This document shows, in pieces, positions 6,974-15,100 of a stretch of 58,166 nucleotides of DNA. The notes below the pieces were generated by a model. The model ran no database searches, was not told the DNA's origin, and was given only the letters and a program-made list of their open reading frames with translations. Position 1 is the first letter of the stretch. Each line of letters begins with the position of its first letter. This stretch comes from an uncultured Mucilaginibacter sp. (GTDB taxonomy: Bacteria > Bacteroidota > Bacteroidia > Sphingobacteriales > Sphingobacteriaceae). A program made the position numbers and the translations under genes. The DNA lies in NCBI RefSeq assembly GCF_946479965.1, contig NZ_CAMLHX010000023.1:1-58166 (forward strand), in the 5' to 3' direction.

Positions 6974-8308
6974 TTAATTTTCAAGCAAGTCTGTCGGGAA
7001 GATCAATTTAAAAGCACTGCCCTCGTTTAGTTCAGATTCAACCCGTATTTCAATACCGTGAAAGTGAGCTATTGATTTTACTATTGGCAGGCCCAACCCA
7101 AAGCTGTCCTGTTGTAGTGATGTTCTGAATTTTTTAAAACGGTTAAATATAAAAGGCATAGCGTCGGGGCTTATGCCAATGCCGGTATCAATTATACTAA
7201 CCACCAATTTGCCGTTTTCGGTTGTTCCAATCACTGTGATCTCACCGTTGGGTTGATTATATTTTATGGCATTGTTTATCAGGTTGAAAAACAAATTAAA
7301 TATCAAAAAGCTATTTACATTAACCAATTGTTTGTCTTCAGGCACTACTATAGTGCAGATGATATCTTTTTCTGTAAGGCGGATGGATATCTCGTCGTAA
7401 ACCTCCTGCAAAAGTTCTTTAATGGAAACTTTATCTTCTTTTAAAAACTGTTCATTCTCAATTTGCGATATCAGCAGCAGGGTTTTGGTTATACTTTTAA
7501 GCCGGTTCAGCATTTTTTGCATCTCAAGCAAACGCAGCTTAAGATCCTCGGCAATATCTTCCCGCTCAAACATGTTCTCAATTTTTGATTGCAGGATAGA
7601 TATCGGTGTCATCAGTTCATGCGAGGCGTTGGAGATAAACTCGCGTTCCTTTTGAAAGGCCGCCTCAATAGCCTCTATCATTTTATGGATGCTGATATCG
7701 AGGTGCTGAAAGTCGGTAGTACTGGTCTTGGTTTCTTTGTAGGATGCGAAATTCGGGAATTTTTGATTGAGCAATTTGTTTTTTATGATCAGATCAAGCG
7801 GACGCAGCAGGTAGTTGGTATACAACTGATCGGCTAAAATGGTAAGCAATATCATGCTTATTAAAACAACAAAGGCAATGCTTTGCAGCGGTGCGCTGGT
7901 ATCGTTAAGCGTGGCTGTGCTTTTGCCTATTTCGAGCAGATAATTCTCGTTATTTACTTTAAACGTGTGGCTTAATATGCGGTATTCAATTGTATCGCGC
8001 CCAACCAGGCGTTTCTCATTCTTTATGGTATCAATGGGCCTGGTGATTAAACTATCCCTTTCAATGGTAAGATATTCATCTTTTAAGGGCAGATAGTAAC
8101 TGCCATAAGTTTCGCCCGCCGGTATGTATTCGGCAATACCTTGTTGCCCTACAATTTGAAGAAACTTGGTTTTTTGTTTAATGAGCTTACTATCCACATA
8201 ATTTTTACTGACGGTGGTGATCAGAAAAGGCACCAACAGTACAAACAACACCGCAATAACCACTTTTGATATGGCATTAAACAGCGTAAGTTTGGCGTTC
8301 AGTTTCAA
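6974..8308 (-). CDS. Two-component sensor histidine kinase
   Basis: 444 residues. Transmembrane helices at about 12-34 and 143-163 flank a periplasmic sensor of about 105 residues. An HAMP-like linker follows, then a HisKA box with the phospho-acceptor H230 (SNASHELMTP) and a HATPase_c domain with N box (NLINNAIKYN), G1 (DTGIGIS) and G2 (GLGLPIVKS). It autophosphorylates and signals to the response regulator encoded just upstream, with only 4 nt between the genes. The periplasmic domain has no recognisable family. The operon context (barrel protein, basic secreted protein, ApbE-like protein) points to an envelope signal, which is inference. Confidence 0.93.
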   Translation of the reverse strand: MKLNAKLTLFNAISKVVIAVLFVLLVPFLITTVSKNYVDSKLIKQKTKFLQIVGQQGIAEYIPAGETYGSYYLPLKDEYLTIERDSLITRPIDTIKNEKRLVGRDTIEYRILSHTFKVNNENYLLEIGKSTATLNDTSAPLQSIAFVVLISMILLTILADQLYTNYLLRPLDLIIKNKLLNQKFPNFASYKETKTSTTDFQHLDISIHKMIEAIEAAFQKEREFISNASHELMTPISILQSKIENMFEREDIAEDLKLRLLEMQKMLNRLKSITKTLLLISQIENEQFLKEDKVSIKELLQEVYDEISIRLTEKDIICTIVVPEDKQLVNVNSFLIFNLFFNLINNAIKYNQPNGEITVIGTTENGKLVVSIIDTGIGISPDAMPFIFNRFKKFRTSLQQDSFGLGLPIVKSIAHFHGIEIRVESELNEGSAFKLIFPTDLLEN

Positions 8309-8312
8309 GGTA

Positions 8313-8996
8313 TCAGCTATTCAGGGTAATCTTATATCCCAACCCTCTAACGGTTTCCAGCCAGTCGGGCGGTGAGTAGGCGTTTAATTTTTTTCGGATA
8401 TTTTTTATGTGCGCGTCTATATAATTAGAGTCATAATCATCATTAATTATGCTTCCCCAGATATGCTCACTCAGTTGTGTGCGCGTAAGTGTGCGGTTTT
8501 TATGCAAAATTAAATAAGCTATCAAATCAAACTCCTTTTTGGTGATAGTATTAACAACGCTGCTTTTATGGGTAATAATACGGTCGGTTAAATTTATAGC
8601 AAAATCGCCTAACTCAACCACGCTTTGCTTAAGCCCGAATTTGCGGCGGAGTATAGCCTGCATACGGCTTTGCAGTTCCAAAAGCGAGAATGGTTTAGGC
8701 AGATAATCATCAGCACCCTGGTCAAGGCCACGTACGCGGTCATAAACTTCGGCCCGGGCGGTTAAAATAATGCAGATAGCATCCGGGTTATTTTGCTTAG
8801 CCTCTTTAAGCAGGTCCATGCCATCGTAGTCCGGCAGGCCCAGGTCTATCAAAATAAAATCGTATAAATTGGTGGCTACTTTTTCTGAGCCATGCTTGCC
8901 TGTATGGCATACCTCACAAATATAATTGTTGTTGACCAGGAATATTTCAAGTTCGCGCGCCAGGGCAACCTCATCCTCTATGATCAAAACATTCAT
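8313..8996 (-). CDS. OmpR/PhoB-family response regulator
   Basis: 227 residues: receiver domain (1-118) with acidic pocket E7/D8, phospho-acceptor D51 (LIDLGLPDYDG), T79 and K101 (LPKPF). A winged-helix DNA-binding output domain (about 128-225) follows, with the usual KEFDLIAYL and GLGYKI motifs. It is transcribed immediately upstream of the kinase gene and just downstream of the beta-barrel gene, so the sensor-regulator pair and the barrel probably share a transcript. Targets are not visible. Confidence 0.95.
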   Translation of the reverse strand: MNVLIIEDEVALARELEIFLVNNNYICEVCHTGKHGSEKVATNLYDFILIDLGLPDYDGMDLLKEAKQNNPDAICIILTARAEVYDRVRGLDQGADDYLPKPFSLLELQSRMQAILRRKFGLKQSVVELGDFAINLTDRIITHKSSVVNTITKKEFDLIAYLILHKNRTLTRTQLSEHIWGSIINDDYDSNYIDAHIKNIRKKLNAYSPPDWLETVRGLGYKITLNS

Positions 8997-9002
8997 TGCG
9001 TA

Positions 9003-9875
9003 TTAATAAAAAAGGTAATAAAAAGTAAGGTTGTAAAACGATTCACGCCTGTTCATTAAATTGCCCTCAACGTTAACAGGTATTGAATATTTATAGGCAA
9101 ACTCAAAAGTATAATGGGGCCGGTTGTAGGCTATGGGTAACTTAAAGCTATAATTTAAGGCATTAAAGCGCCCGTTATTATATTGATAAGGTGAGTAATC
9201 GTTCTTATAAATATTGGCTGATACAAAACGTGTTTGATGATCAAGCGCATAGGTTTGAACAAAGTTTTGCGTACCTAATATTATACTTACAGAAGGGTTA
9301 AATGTGATGTAATCGTTATTGCTAAAAAGCTTCCAATCAGGTTCAAAATATTTTGATTGGTTAATAGTAACAAAAAAGTCATTTGAGCGGCCAAACAGGT
9401 AATCTAATATCACCGTTGATTTAAATGGGCCCCAGTCGTATGCATTTTTAAAATTGATATCGTTATTCGTGGCCGATTCAATTATGCGTTGCTCCTTGTT
9501 AAAGATAAAACGGGTATAACTAATGGAGCCTGAGAATTTTTTTGACGGACGATAAAGGTATCCGCCACCAATATCTACTTCATCAATAGATGTGCGGTAG
9601 CCGATTAACCGTAGCAAAGAACCATAAGCAAAAAACCCCTGTTTGGTGTTATAAACAACATCAGCAGAATAAAATGGATACCTGATTGGTCCGGTACGCC
9701 CAAAAAACATGGCATCGCTACCAAAGTTAAATCCCACCGAAATAGATCTTTTACGAATAATGGTATCCGTGTCAGCATATAACGTAAGATTGGTTTTTGG
9801 TAAAAGCAACCTTGCTGCCGATGCATTGGCAGTTAGAACTGTGGTAAGAAAAAACAATATTCGGAGGAACTTCAT
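9003..9875 (-). CDS. Predicted outer-membrane beta-barrel protein of unknown function
   Basis: 290 residues with a signal peptide (FLRILFFLTTVLTANASA). Most of the mature chain alternates polar and aromatic residues as in a transmembrane barrel (SISVGFNFGSDAMF, GGGYLYRPSKKFSGSISYTR, FKLPIAYNRPHYTFEFAYKY), with a C-terminal strand ending LTFYYLFY. No named family is recognised. The stop codon is 6 nt before the response-regulator start, so the two are likely co-transcribed; it may be an output or input component of that signalling pathway. Confidence 0.7.
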   Translation of the reverse strand: MKFLRILFFLTTVLTANASAARLLLPKTNLTLYADTDTIIRKRSISVGFNFGSDAMFFGRTGPIRYPFYSADVVYNTKQGFFAYGSLLRLIGYRTSIDEVDIGGGYLYRPSKKFSGSISYTRFIFNKEQRIIESATNNDINFKNAYDWGPFKSTVILDYLFGRSNDFFVTINQSKYFEPDWKLFSNNDYITFNPSVSIILGTQNFVQTYALDHQTRFVSANIYKNDYSPYQYNNGRFNALNYSFKLPIAYNRPHYTFEFAYKYSIPVNVEGNLMNRRESFYNLTFYYLFY

Positions 9876-9900
9876 TTACAGCTTACAAATTGGGTTAAGG

Positions 9901-10230
9901 TTAATTGCCATTTCTTCTGGGTATTTCGGGCGGCCGTTCCATACCTTCGGGCCGGCGTTCGCGCTGAGGCTTAGGTTGGTTATTCGCGTCATCAATTTTC
10001 GCGGGTTTTGACTGGCGCTTCGCCTTTGATATCTCCTTTATTTTATTCTTTTCTTCATCATCAGGGGGATGCTTTTTTATTATAGTATCTGCCAGCGGCA
10101 AAGTGTAGGAAATGTAGTAACGCTTATTTGCAGAAGGCACCTTAACCGCACTGTTGAGCAATTTGGCTGATGACGGAGTTGGCGCAATTAGCAAAAACAT
10201 TACAATATACACAAACCACCTCATCATCAA
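9901..10230 (-). CDS. Small basic secreted protein, unknown function
   Basis: 109 residues. A hydrophobic N-terminus (WFVYIVMFLLIAPTPSSA) acts as a signal peptide or anchor. The remainder is strongly basic and proline-rich (KRQSKPAKIDDANNQPKPQ, RERRPEGMERPPEIPRRNG) and probably disordered. It lies 25 nt upstream of the barrel gene on the same strand. No family is recognised. A periplasmic linker, chaperone or binder of anionic surface polymer are possibilities, but the sequence does not decide. Confidence 0.55.
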   Translation of the reverse strand: MMMRWFVYIVMFLLIAPTPSSAKLLNSAVKVPSANKRYYISYTLPLADTIIKKHPPDDEEKNKIKEISKAKRQSKPAKIDDANNQPKPQRERRPEGMERPPEIPRRNGN

Positions 10231-10348
10231 ACGACAGAAATTTCTAAAAATTTTTTCAAATTAGGTATTTAATCAGGATGCCGGATAGGGGCGGCTGCAA
10301 TTAGAAGCTAATTTACCCTTATAGTTTAATAAAGCAAAGCTAAAAGCT

Positions 10349-11269
10349 TCAGGCTGTTTTAACGCCTTTAGAAGTATAGACACGGTGCTGATCGTCTGTT
10401 ATAACGCAGCCGATCTGGTTAAGACAATTTACAAGATATAAGCCGGCATTTATACCCATGGCCATTAATGGAGAAGTCAGTGCGCCGGCAAATTCTGCCG
10501 AAGGACTTAATACATTTATGTTTTCGATAGCGCTTACCACAAATCCACTTCTTAAGCCCGATTTGTTAGCCGGTTTTTCCTTGTTTACAGAAGTAGCCAA
10601 AGCCATATTGCTGATATCAATTCCGGCAAGCGGGCTATCATTGTATACAGGGCAAGCCGTCGCAAGGGTCCATGGCTCAAAGTCGGGTTGGGCTCCCCAG
10701 GTTAAAATATCACCACCGGCATTAATAACACCGCTGCTTACGCCCTCTAATTGCATTAAATATTTAGCTCTATCTGCAGCGTAACCTTTGGTTACAGCAG
10801 CAAGACTTACGCGCATACCTTTTTCCTTTAAAAACACCGTGCAGTTTTGCGCATCAATAACAACACCCTTGTAGTTTGTTTTTATAACAGAGTAAGGGAT
10901 GGTATTTACAGGGGCATTGCTATTGCTGTCAATAAAAATTTTATCGGCAGAATAATAGGTAATGTCAAAAGCTCCGTAGGTAAGCTCAGAAATTTTAAGA
11001 GAGCGATCTATCAATCTGAAAATCTCGCCACTCACTTTAACAGGTTCAATACCCGCGTTACGGTTAATGGCGTTTATCTCGCTGTCGTCGCCAAAAGCGC
11101 TTAATAGTTTTTCTATGCGGCTTATCTCGGCTATGGCGCTGTTTATACGCTCATTGGCCCAGGCATGATTATCGCCTACCACACTTATCTCAAAATTGGT
11201 ACCCATTAAACGGGTATCATGCCTGAAAACAGATAAATTACTTACTGATATTTTATTTAGGGCCAGCAT
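10349..11269 (-). CDS. ApbE-like protein (FAD:protein FMN transferase fold), apparently missing key residues
   Basis: 306 residues resembling ApbE flavin transferases: MGTNFEIS near the N-terminus, SAFGDDSEINAINRNAG, AVTKGYAADRA, GVINAGGDILTWG. Active ApbE attaches FMN to Thr/Ser of redox proteins using a Mg ion. Two hallmarks are not seen. The HIIDPxTG segment after the ATS motif is absent. The usual ADALSTA metal-site Asp appears as Gly in AGALTSPLMAMG. No lipobox or strong signal peptide is present either. It may be inactive, re-purposed, or a divergent subfamily. It heads a same-strand run leading to the small basic protein, the barrel protein and the two-component pair. Confidence 0.7.
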   Translation of the reverse strand: MLALNKISVSNLSVFRHDTRLMGTNFEISVVGDNHAWANERINSAIAEISRIEKLLSAFGDDSEINAINRNAGIEPVKVSGEIFRLIDRSLKISELTYGAFDITYYSADKIFIDSNSNAPVNTIPYSVIKTNYKGVVIDAQNCTVFLKEKGMRVSLAAVTKGYAADRAKYLMQLEGVSSGVINAGGDILTWGAQPDFEPWTLATACPVYNDSPLAGIDISNMALATSVNKEKPANKSGLRSGFVVSAIENINVLSPSAEFAGALTSPLMAMGINAGLYLVNCLNQIGCVITDDQHRVYTSKGVKTA

Positions 11270-11430
11270 AACAACGCTATTAATTTTGTTATCAGATAAC
11301 CGGCGTTCTTATAAAACAAACCATGCAGAACACAGGTATAATGAATTTAATAGCTAAAGTAGTGGCGTATTATGAAATTAACATGAAAAGAAGCGGAAAT
11401 GTGAAGATATGAAAATGTGCGAAGCTGGCT

Positions 11431-12168
11431 TTAATTAAGAGGAAACAATTTGAAATAGACCGTTGCAATCATGGAAATAAAAATTATTACCAGCCACCAT
11501 GATAAGCGTTTAGTTTTATTATCCATTACCGGTGCAGTTCGAATTTTGTAAAAACTCCACATCATCATTAACAAACTTATTATTCCGCCAATTGCGGCTA
11601 TAATTTTGTTCGGGCAAAAATATGCTGTCAGCATTGAAACAACCATCAGAAGTGGCATTATCATAGGATATTTCTGAATGATATTTTGAGCTTTAAGCTC
11701 AGAGATAGGGTGCACGGAACGCAGGCTGCTTTTTAACTGATCCGGGTTTTCTATAAAAGGGGAGATTACTATAATTTGCTGTGCCTGCGCACCTTTTATT
11801 ATAAGAGAGCCGGAGTTATCTTCAATTATCTCAGCAATATCGTTATGATCTATTTTTACGGGCGCCAGATTGCTTTGCTCACGCAGCAGGCAGTCGGTGT
11901 CAATAGTAAACTTGTAACTTTGATAAATATCTCTTTGCAGTTTTAAATTGCGAAATATTGAAAACGCAAGAACAGCGAATATAAAAAGAAGATATACTAT
12001 AGGGATTTCCAGACTCCCAGCAAAATCCTGGTCGCCTGAAAATAAAAATATAGCGACAGAAAAAATCAGCACAAGAGGCACAAAAACCGCGGATCTTATT
12101 AGGATTTTTTTTTGTAATTCAGGAAAACGTTCAGACGCATTTCGGTATTCCGTTGCATTAAGGTTCAT
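11431..12168 (-). CDS. Multi-pass membrane protein with cytoplasmic PH-like (YcxB-type) middle region
   Basis: 245 residues. Two N-terminal hydrophobic helices (about 25-43 and 54-73), a hydrophilic region with the pattern YKFTIDTDCLLREQ...DHNDIAEIIED...GSLIIKG...ISPFIENPDQLKSSL that resembles the PH-like/YcxB module, then three more hydrophobic helices (about 167-184, 187-206, 224-241). Function unknown. It is upstream of apbE on the same strand but 160 nt away, so may be separately transcribed; it is downstream of prfA by 36 nt. Confidence 0.6.
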   Translation of the reverse strand: MNLNATEYRNASERFPELQKKILIRSAVFVPLVLIFSVAIFLFSGDQDFAGSLEIPIVYLLFIFAVLAFSIFRNLKLQRDIYQSYKFTIDTDCLLREQSNLAPVKIDHNDIAEIIEDNSGSLIIKGAQAQQIIVISPFIENPDQLKSSLRSVHPISELKAQNIIQKYPMIMPLLMVVSMLTAYFCPNKIIAAIGGIISLLMMMWSFYKIRTAPVMDNKTKRLSWWLVIIFISMIATVYFKLFPLN

Positions 12169-12204
12169 GGCTACTAATATAGCTAATCAACCAATCAAAC
12201 CAAA

Positions 12205-13278
12205 TTAGGCTACCGTACCCTCTTTCAGTTTTTCAGCATTTTCAGCAAATTGCAGCGCTTCCATAATATCCAGTATATCACCGTTCATTACACCTGCAAG
12301 GTTGTAAATGGTAAGGCCTATCCGGTGCTCGGTTAACCGACCCTGCGGGAAATTGTAGGTACGCACCTTTGCCGATCTATCGCCGGTGGCAACCATTGTT
12401 TTGCGTTTTTTAGATGCTTCTTCCAGATGCTTTTGTAGCTCCAGTTCGTACACGCGGGAGCGTAACACCTGTAAAGCTTTATCAAAGTTTTTTAACTGCG
12501 ATTTTTGATCCTGGCACTGTGCCACCAAACCGGTAGGTAAGTGGGTTAAACGTACGGCAGAATAGGTGGTATTTACAGATTGTCCGCCCGGTCCTGATGA
12601 GCAGAACAGATCCTTACGTATATCGGCCGGGTTCAATACTATATCAAACTCGTCCACTTCAGGTAACACCACAACTGACGCTGCTGATGTATGTACCCGT
12701 CCCTGTGTTTCAGTATCCGGTACGCGTTGTACGCGGTGAACGCCCGATTCGTATTTCAACGTACCGTAAGCGTCCTCTGCAATAACGTTGAATACAATTT
12801 CTTTGTAGCCGCCTGCTGTGCCTTCGGTAAAATCTACCAATTCAGTTTTCCAGCCGCGTTTTTCACAAAAGCGCATATACATGCGGTAAAGGTCGCCTGC
12901 AAAAAGTGAAGCTTCGTCACCACCAGTTCCGCCGCGTATCTCAACAATAGCATTTTTGCTATCTTCAGGATCTTTAGGTATCAGCATAAGGCGGATCTTC
13001 TCTTCCATCTCGTCCTGTTGGGTAAGCAGTTCGTCCAATTCGCTCTTAGCCATCTCACGAAATTCATCGTCCTTTTCTGTAGCCAGGATTTCCTTATTAG
13101 TATCTATATTGCTCATTATGTTGCGGTAAATATTATACTCGGCAACAATCTTAGCCAGATCTTTATATTCTTTATTTAATTGGGCAAAACGCTTCATATC
13201 AGCCATTGCATCCGGGCTGCTCAGTTCAGCTTCTACATCTTTCCAGCGTTGAAAAATCGCCTCTAACTTATCTAACAT
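12205..13278 (-). CDS. prfA: Peptide chain release factor 1
   Basis: About 357 residues from [12 protein letters not shown]. Domain 2 holds the stop-codon-recognising P-x-T tripeptide (PDT in [13 protein letters not shown]) specific to RF1, which reads UAA and UAG. Domain 3 holds the catalytic GGQ ([12 protein letters not shown]) that triggers peptidyl-tRNA hydrolysis. Full length, no defect. The in-frame ATG six codons upstream (13296) is less likely because family members start at the MLDKLE position. No prmC methyltransferase gene is adjacent. Confidence 0.97.
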   Translation of the reverse strand: MLDKLEAIFQRWKDVEAELSSPDAMADMKRFAQLNKEYKDLAKIVAEYNIYRNIMSNIDTNKEILATEKDDEFREMAKSELDELLTQQDEMEEKIRLMLIPKDPEDSKNAIVEIRGGTGGDEASLFAGDLYRMYMRFCEKRGWKTELVDFTEGTAGGYKEIVFNVIAEDAYGTLKYESGVHRVQRVPDTETQGRVHTSAASVVVLPEVDEFDIVLNPADIRKDLFCSSGPGGQSVNTTYSAVRLTHLPTGLVAQCQDQKSQLKNFDKALQVLRSRVYELELQKHLEEASKKRKTMVATGDRSAKVRTYNFPQGRLTEHRIGLTIYNLAGVMNGDILDIMEALQFAENAEKLKEGTVA

Positions 13279-13411
13279 AATTTTATTATTACTCAAGCTG
13301 CAATAACCGCAGCCCTAAAAAGCGCACAAAAATACGGTTTTTTATTTCAAGGTAAAAGGTTAAAGGTAGTGGGGGAAAGGTTAGGCCGTATTTTTAAACT
13401 GTAATGACAAC

Positions 13412-14173
13412 TTAGCTTTCAACTTTTTGCTCAAATCGTTCCAGTTTTAACGCTGTGCCGTCAAACACCGCGTACGAGTTATAATTTAGCCACTCACCCA
13501 GGTTAACGTAGCGGCTGTTGTCATTTAATTGCACCTCCGTCGGGAAGTGGAGATGGCCGAATATCAAGTAATCGTAATGAGTGGTTTTTATAACCTCATT
13601 GCTATAATCTAAAAGCCATCCCTGCTCTTCTTTTTTGTACGGCTCATCCCCCAGGTTTGACAAGCGGCTTTTACCCGACCAGTAATTGGCAATGCCCACA
13701 CCCAAATTAGGATGTAAACGCTCAAACAGCCATTGGCAAAACCTGCTGCGAAATATTTTTTTCAGGATCTTATAGCCATTATCGCCCGGCCCAAGGCCAT
13801 CACCGTGATGTAGAAAGAATTTTTTTCCGCCGCGTTCCATCACCATTTCATTAGTGATGATGGTGGCGCCCAGCTCTTTTTCAAAATAGCCAAACATCCA
13901 CATATCGTGATTGCCTTTAAACAGATATATTTTTATCCCTGCATCGGCCAGTTCGGCCAGTTTGCCTATAAAACGAATGTAGCCTTTTGGTACAACTGTG
14001 CTATATTCAAACCAAAAATCAAACACATCACCCATTAAAAAAAGTTCGGCAGCATCAATTTTTATCATATCAAGCCAACGCACTAACCGGGCTTCACGCT
14101 CACGACCGTAATCGTAATCGCCCGCCCCCAAATGGAAATCAGAAGCAAAATAAAGTTTGGTGCCAGTAGCCAT
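13412..14173 (-). CDS. lpxH: UDP-2,3-diacylglucosamine diphosphatase-like metallophosphoesterase (LpxH type)
   Basis: 253 residues with the calcineurin-like metal motifs in order: SDFHLG, GDVFDFWFEY, KGNHDMW, HHGDGLGPGD, FGHLHFPTEV. The GDxFDFW segment and the extra helical insert (RSRFCQWLFERLHPNLGVGI) are typical of LpxH hydrolases, which remove UMP from UDP-diacylglucosamine to give lipid X in lipid A synthesis at the inner membrane. The start at 14173 (MATGTKLYFAS) leaves only a short leader; three more residues from 14182 are possible. Bacteroidota also contain close LpxH-like paralogues, so the exact substrate is inferred. Confidence 0.85.
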   Translation of the reverse strand: MATGTKLYFASDFHLGAGDYDYGREREARLVRWLDMIKIDAAELFLMGDVFDFWFEYSTVVPKGYIRFIGKLAELADAGIKIYLFKGNHDMWMFGYFEKELGATIITNEMVMERGGKKFFLHHGDGLGPGDNGYKILKKIFRSRFCQWLFERLHPNLGVGIANYWSGKSRLSNLGDEPYKKEEQGWLLDYSNEVIKTTHYDYLIFGHLHFPTEVQLNDNSRYVNLGEWLNYNSYAVFDGTALKLERFEQKVES

Positions 14174-14328
14174 CAGCCCCAAAAATACATTTTAAGCGCA
14201 ATATTTACGGCAAGCCCTTTTGGTTTATCAATTATGGCAAACCGTTTGCAGGCTAAATAGTTATTAATGATACGCTTCGGCTGTAGTGTTTTAAAAAAAT
14301 GCGGTCGGGTAGACTTAAAATTTTAGCT

Positions 14329-15099
14329 ATGAGATCTATCTGGAAAGGTTCAATAGGGTTTGGGTTGGTAAACATCCCTATAAAGTTGTATTCTGCCGTT
14401 CAAACGAACAATCTTGACTTCGATATGCTCGATGGCCGAGATCATTCGCGCATTCGTTTTCAGCGGGTGAATGAGCAAACGCACAAGGAAGTGCCATACG
14501 ATAAAATTGTTAAAGGCTATAAACTTAATGATGATTATGTGATAATGGACGACAGCGATTTTGAAGACGCTGCCCCCGAAAAAAGTCGTATAATAACCAT
14601 TGAAAGCTTTGTTGACATTGCCGATGTTAACCCCATGTTTTACGAAACATCCTACTACACTGAACCCGATACAAAAAACAATAAAGCCTATGCACTTTTA
14701 CTGCAGGCGCTGGCCAAGTCAAAAAAAGCAGGATTGGGCCGTTTTGTTCTGCGCAGTACTGAAAGTTTGTGCATTGTGCACCCCGTTGATAATGTGTTGG
14801 TCGTTACACGAATACGTTTCGGGCAGCAGATAAGGAGTACGGAGGATTTAAAAGTTGGGGATAAAACAACAGTCACTAAAAAGGAACTTGACATGGGCCT
14901 GGCGCTGATAGATCAATATGCCGAAAAGTTTGATGTGTCAAAATTTAAAGATGAGTATAGCGAGTCGCTGCTGAATATCATCAAAGCGAAATCAAAAGGC
15001 AAGCGTGCCAAGGTTAAAAAACTCACACCACATAAAACCACCAGCGACGATCTGTACGATCAGTTAATGGCAAGTTTGAATACGAAGAAAGGAGCATAA
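14329..15099 (+). CDS. ku: Non-homologous end-joining protein Ku
   Basis: 256 residues starting MRSIWKGSIGFGLVNIPIKL, the conserved opening of bacterial Ku. The core beta-barrel (KEVPYDKIVKGY, YYTEP, GLGRFVLRSTESL) forms the homodimeric ring that holds DNA ends, and a lysine-rich tail (KAKSKGKRAKVKKL) should bind LigD and DNA. An upstream ATG at 14299 is in frame but lies before the conserved start. Ku and ligD are separated by one nucleotide and form an operon for double-strand break repair. Confidence 0.96.
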   Translation: MRSIWKGSIGFGLVNIPIKLYSAVQTNNLDFDMLDGRDHSRIRFQRVNEQTHKEVPYDKIVKGYKLNDDYVIMDDSDFEDAAPEKSRIITIESFVDIADVNPMFYETSYYTEPDTKNNKAYALLLQALAKSKKAGLGRFVLRSTESLCIVHPVDNVLVVTRIRFGQQIRSTEDLKVGDKTTVTKKELDMGLALIDQYAEKFDVSKFKDEYSESLLNIIKAKSKGKRAKVKKLTPHKTTSDDLYDQLMASLNTKKGA

Positions 15100-15100
15100 C

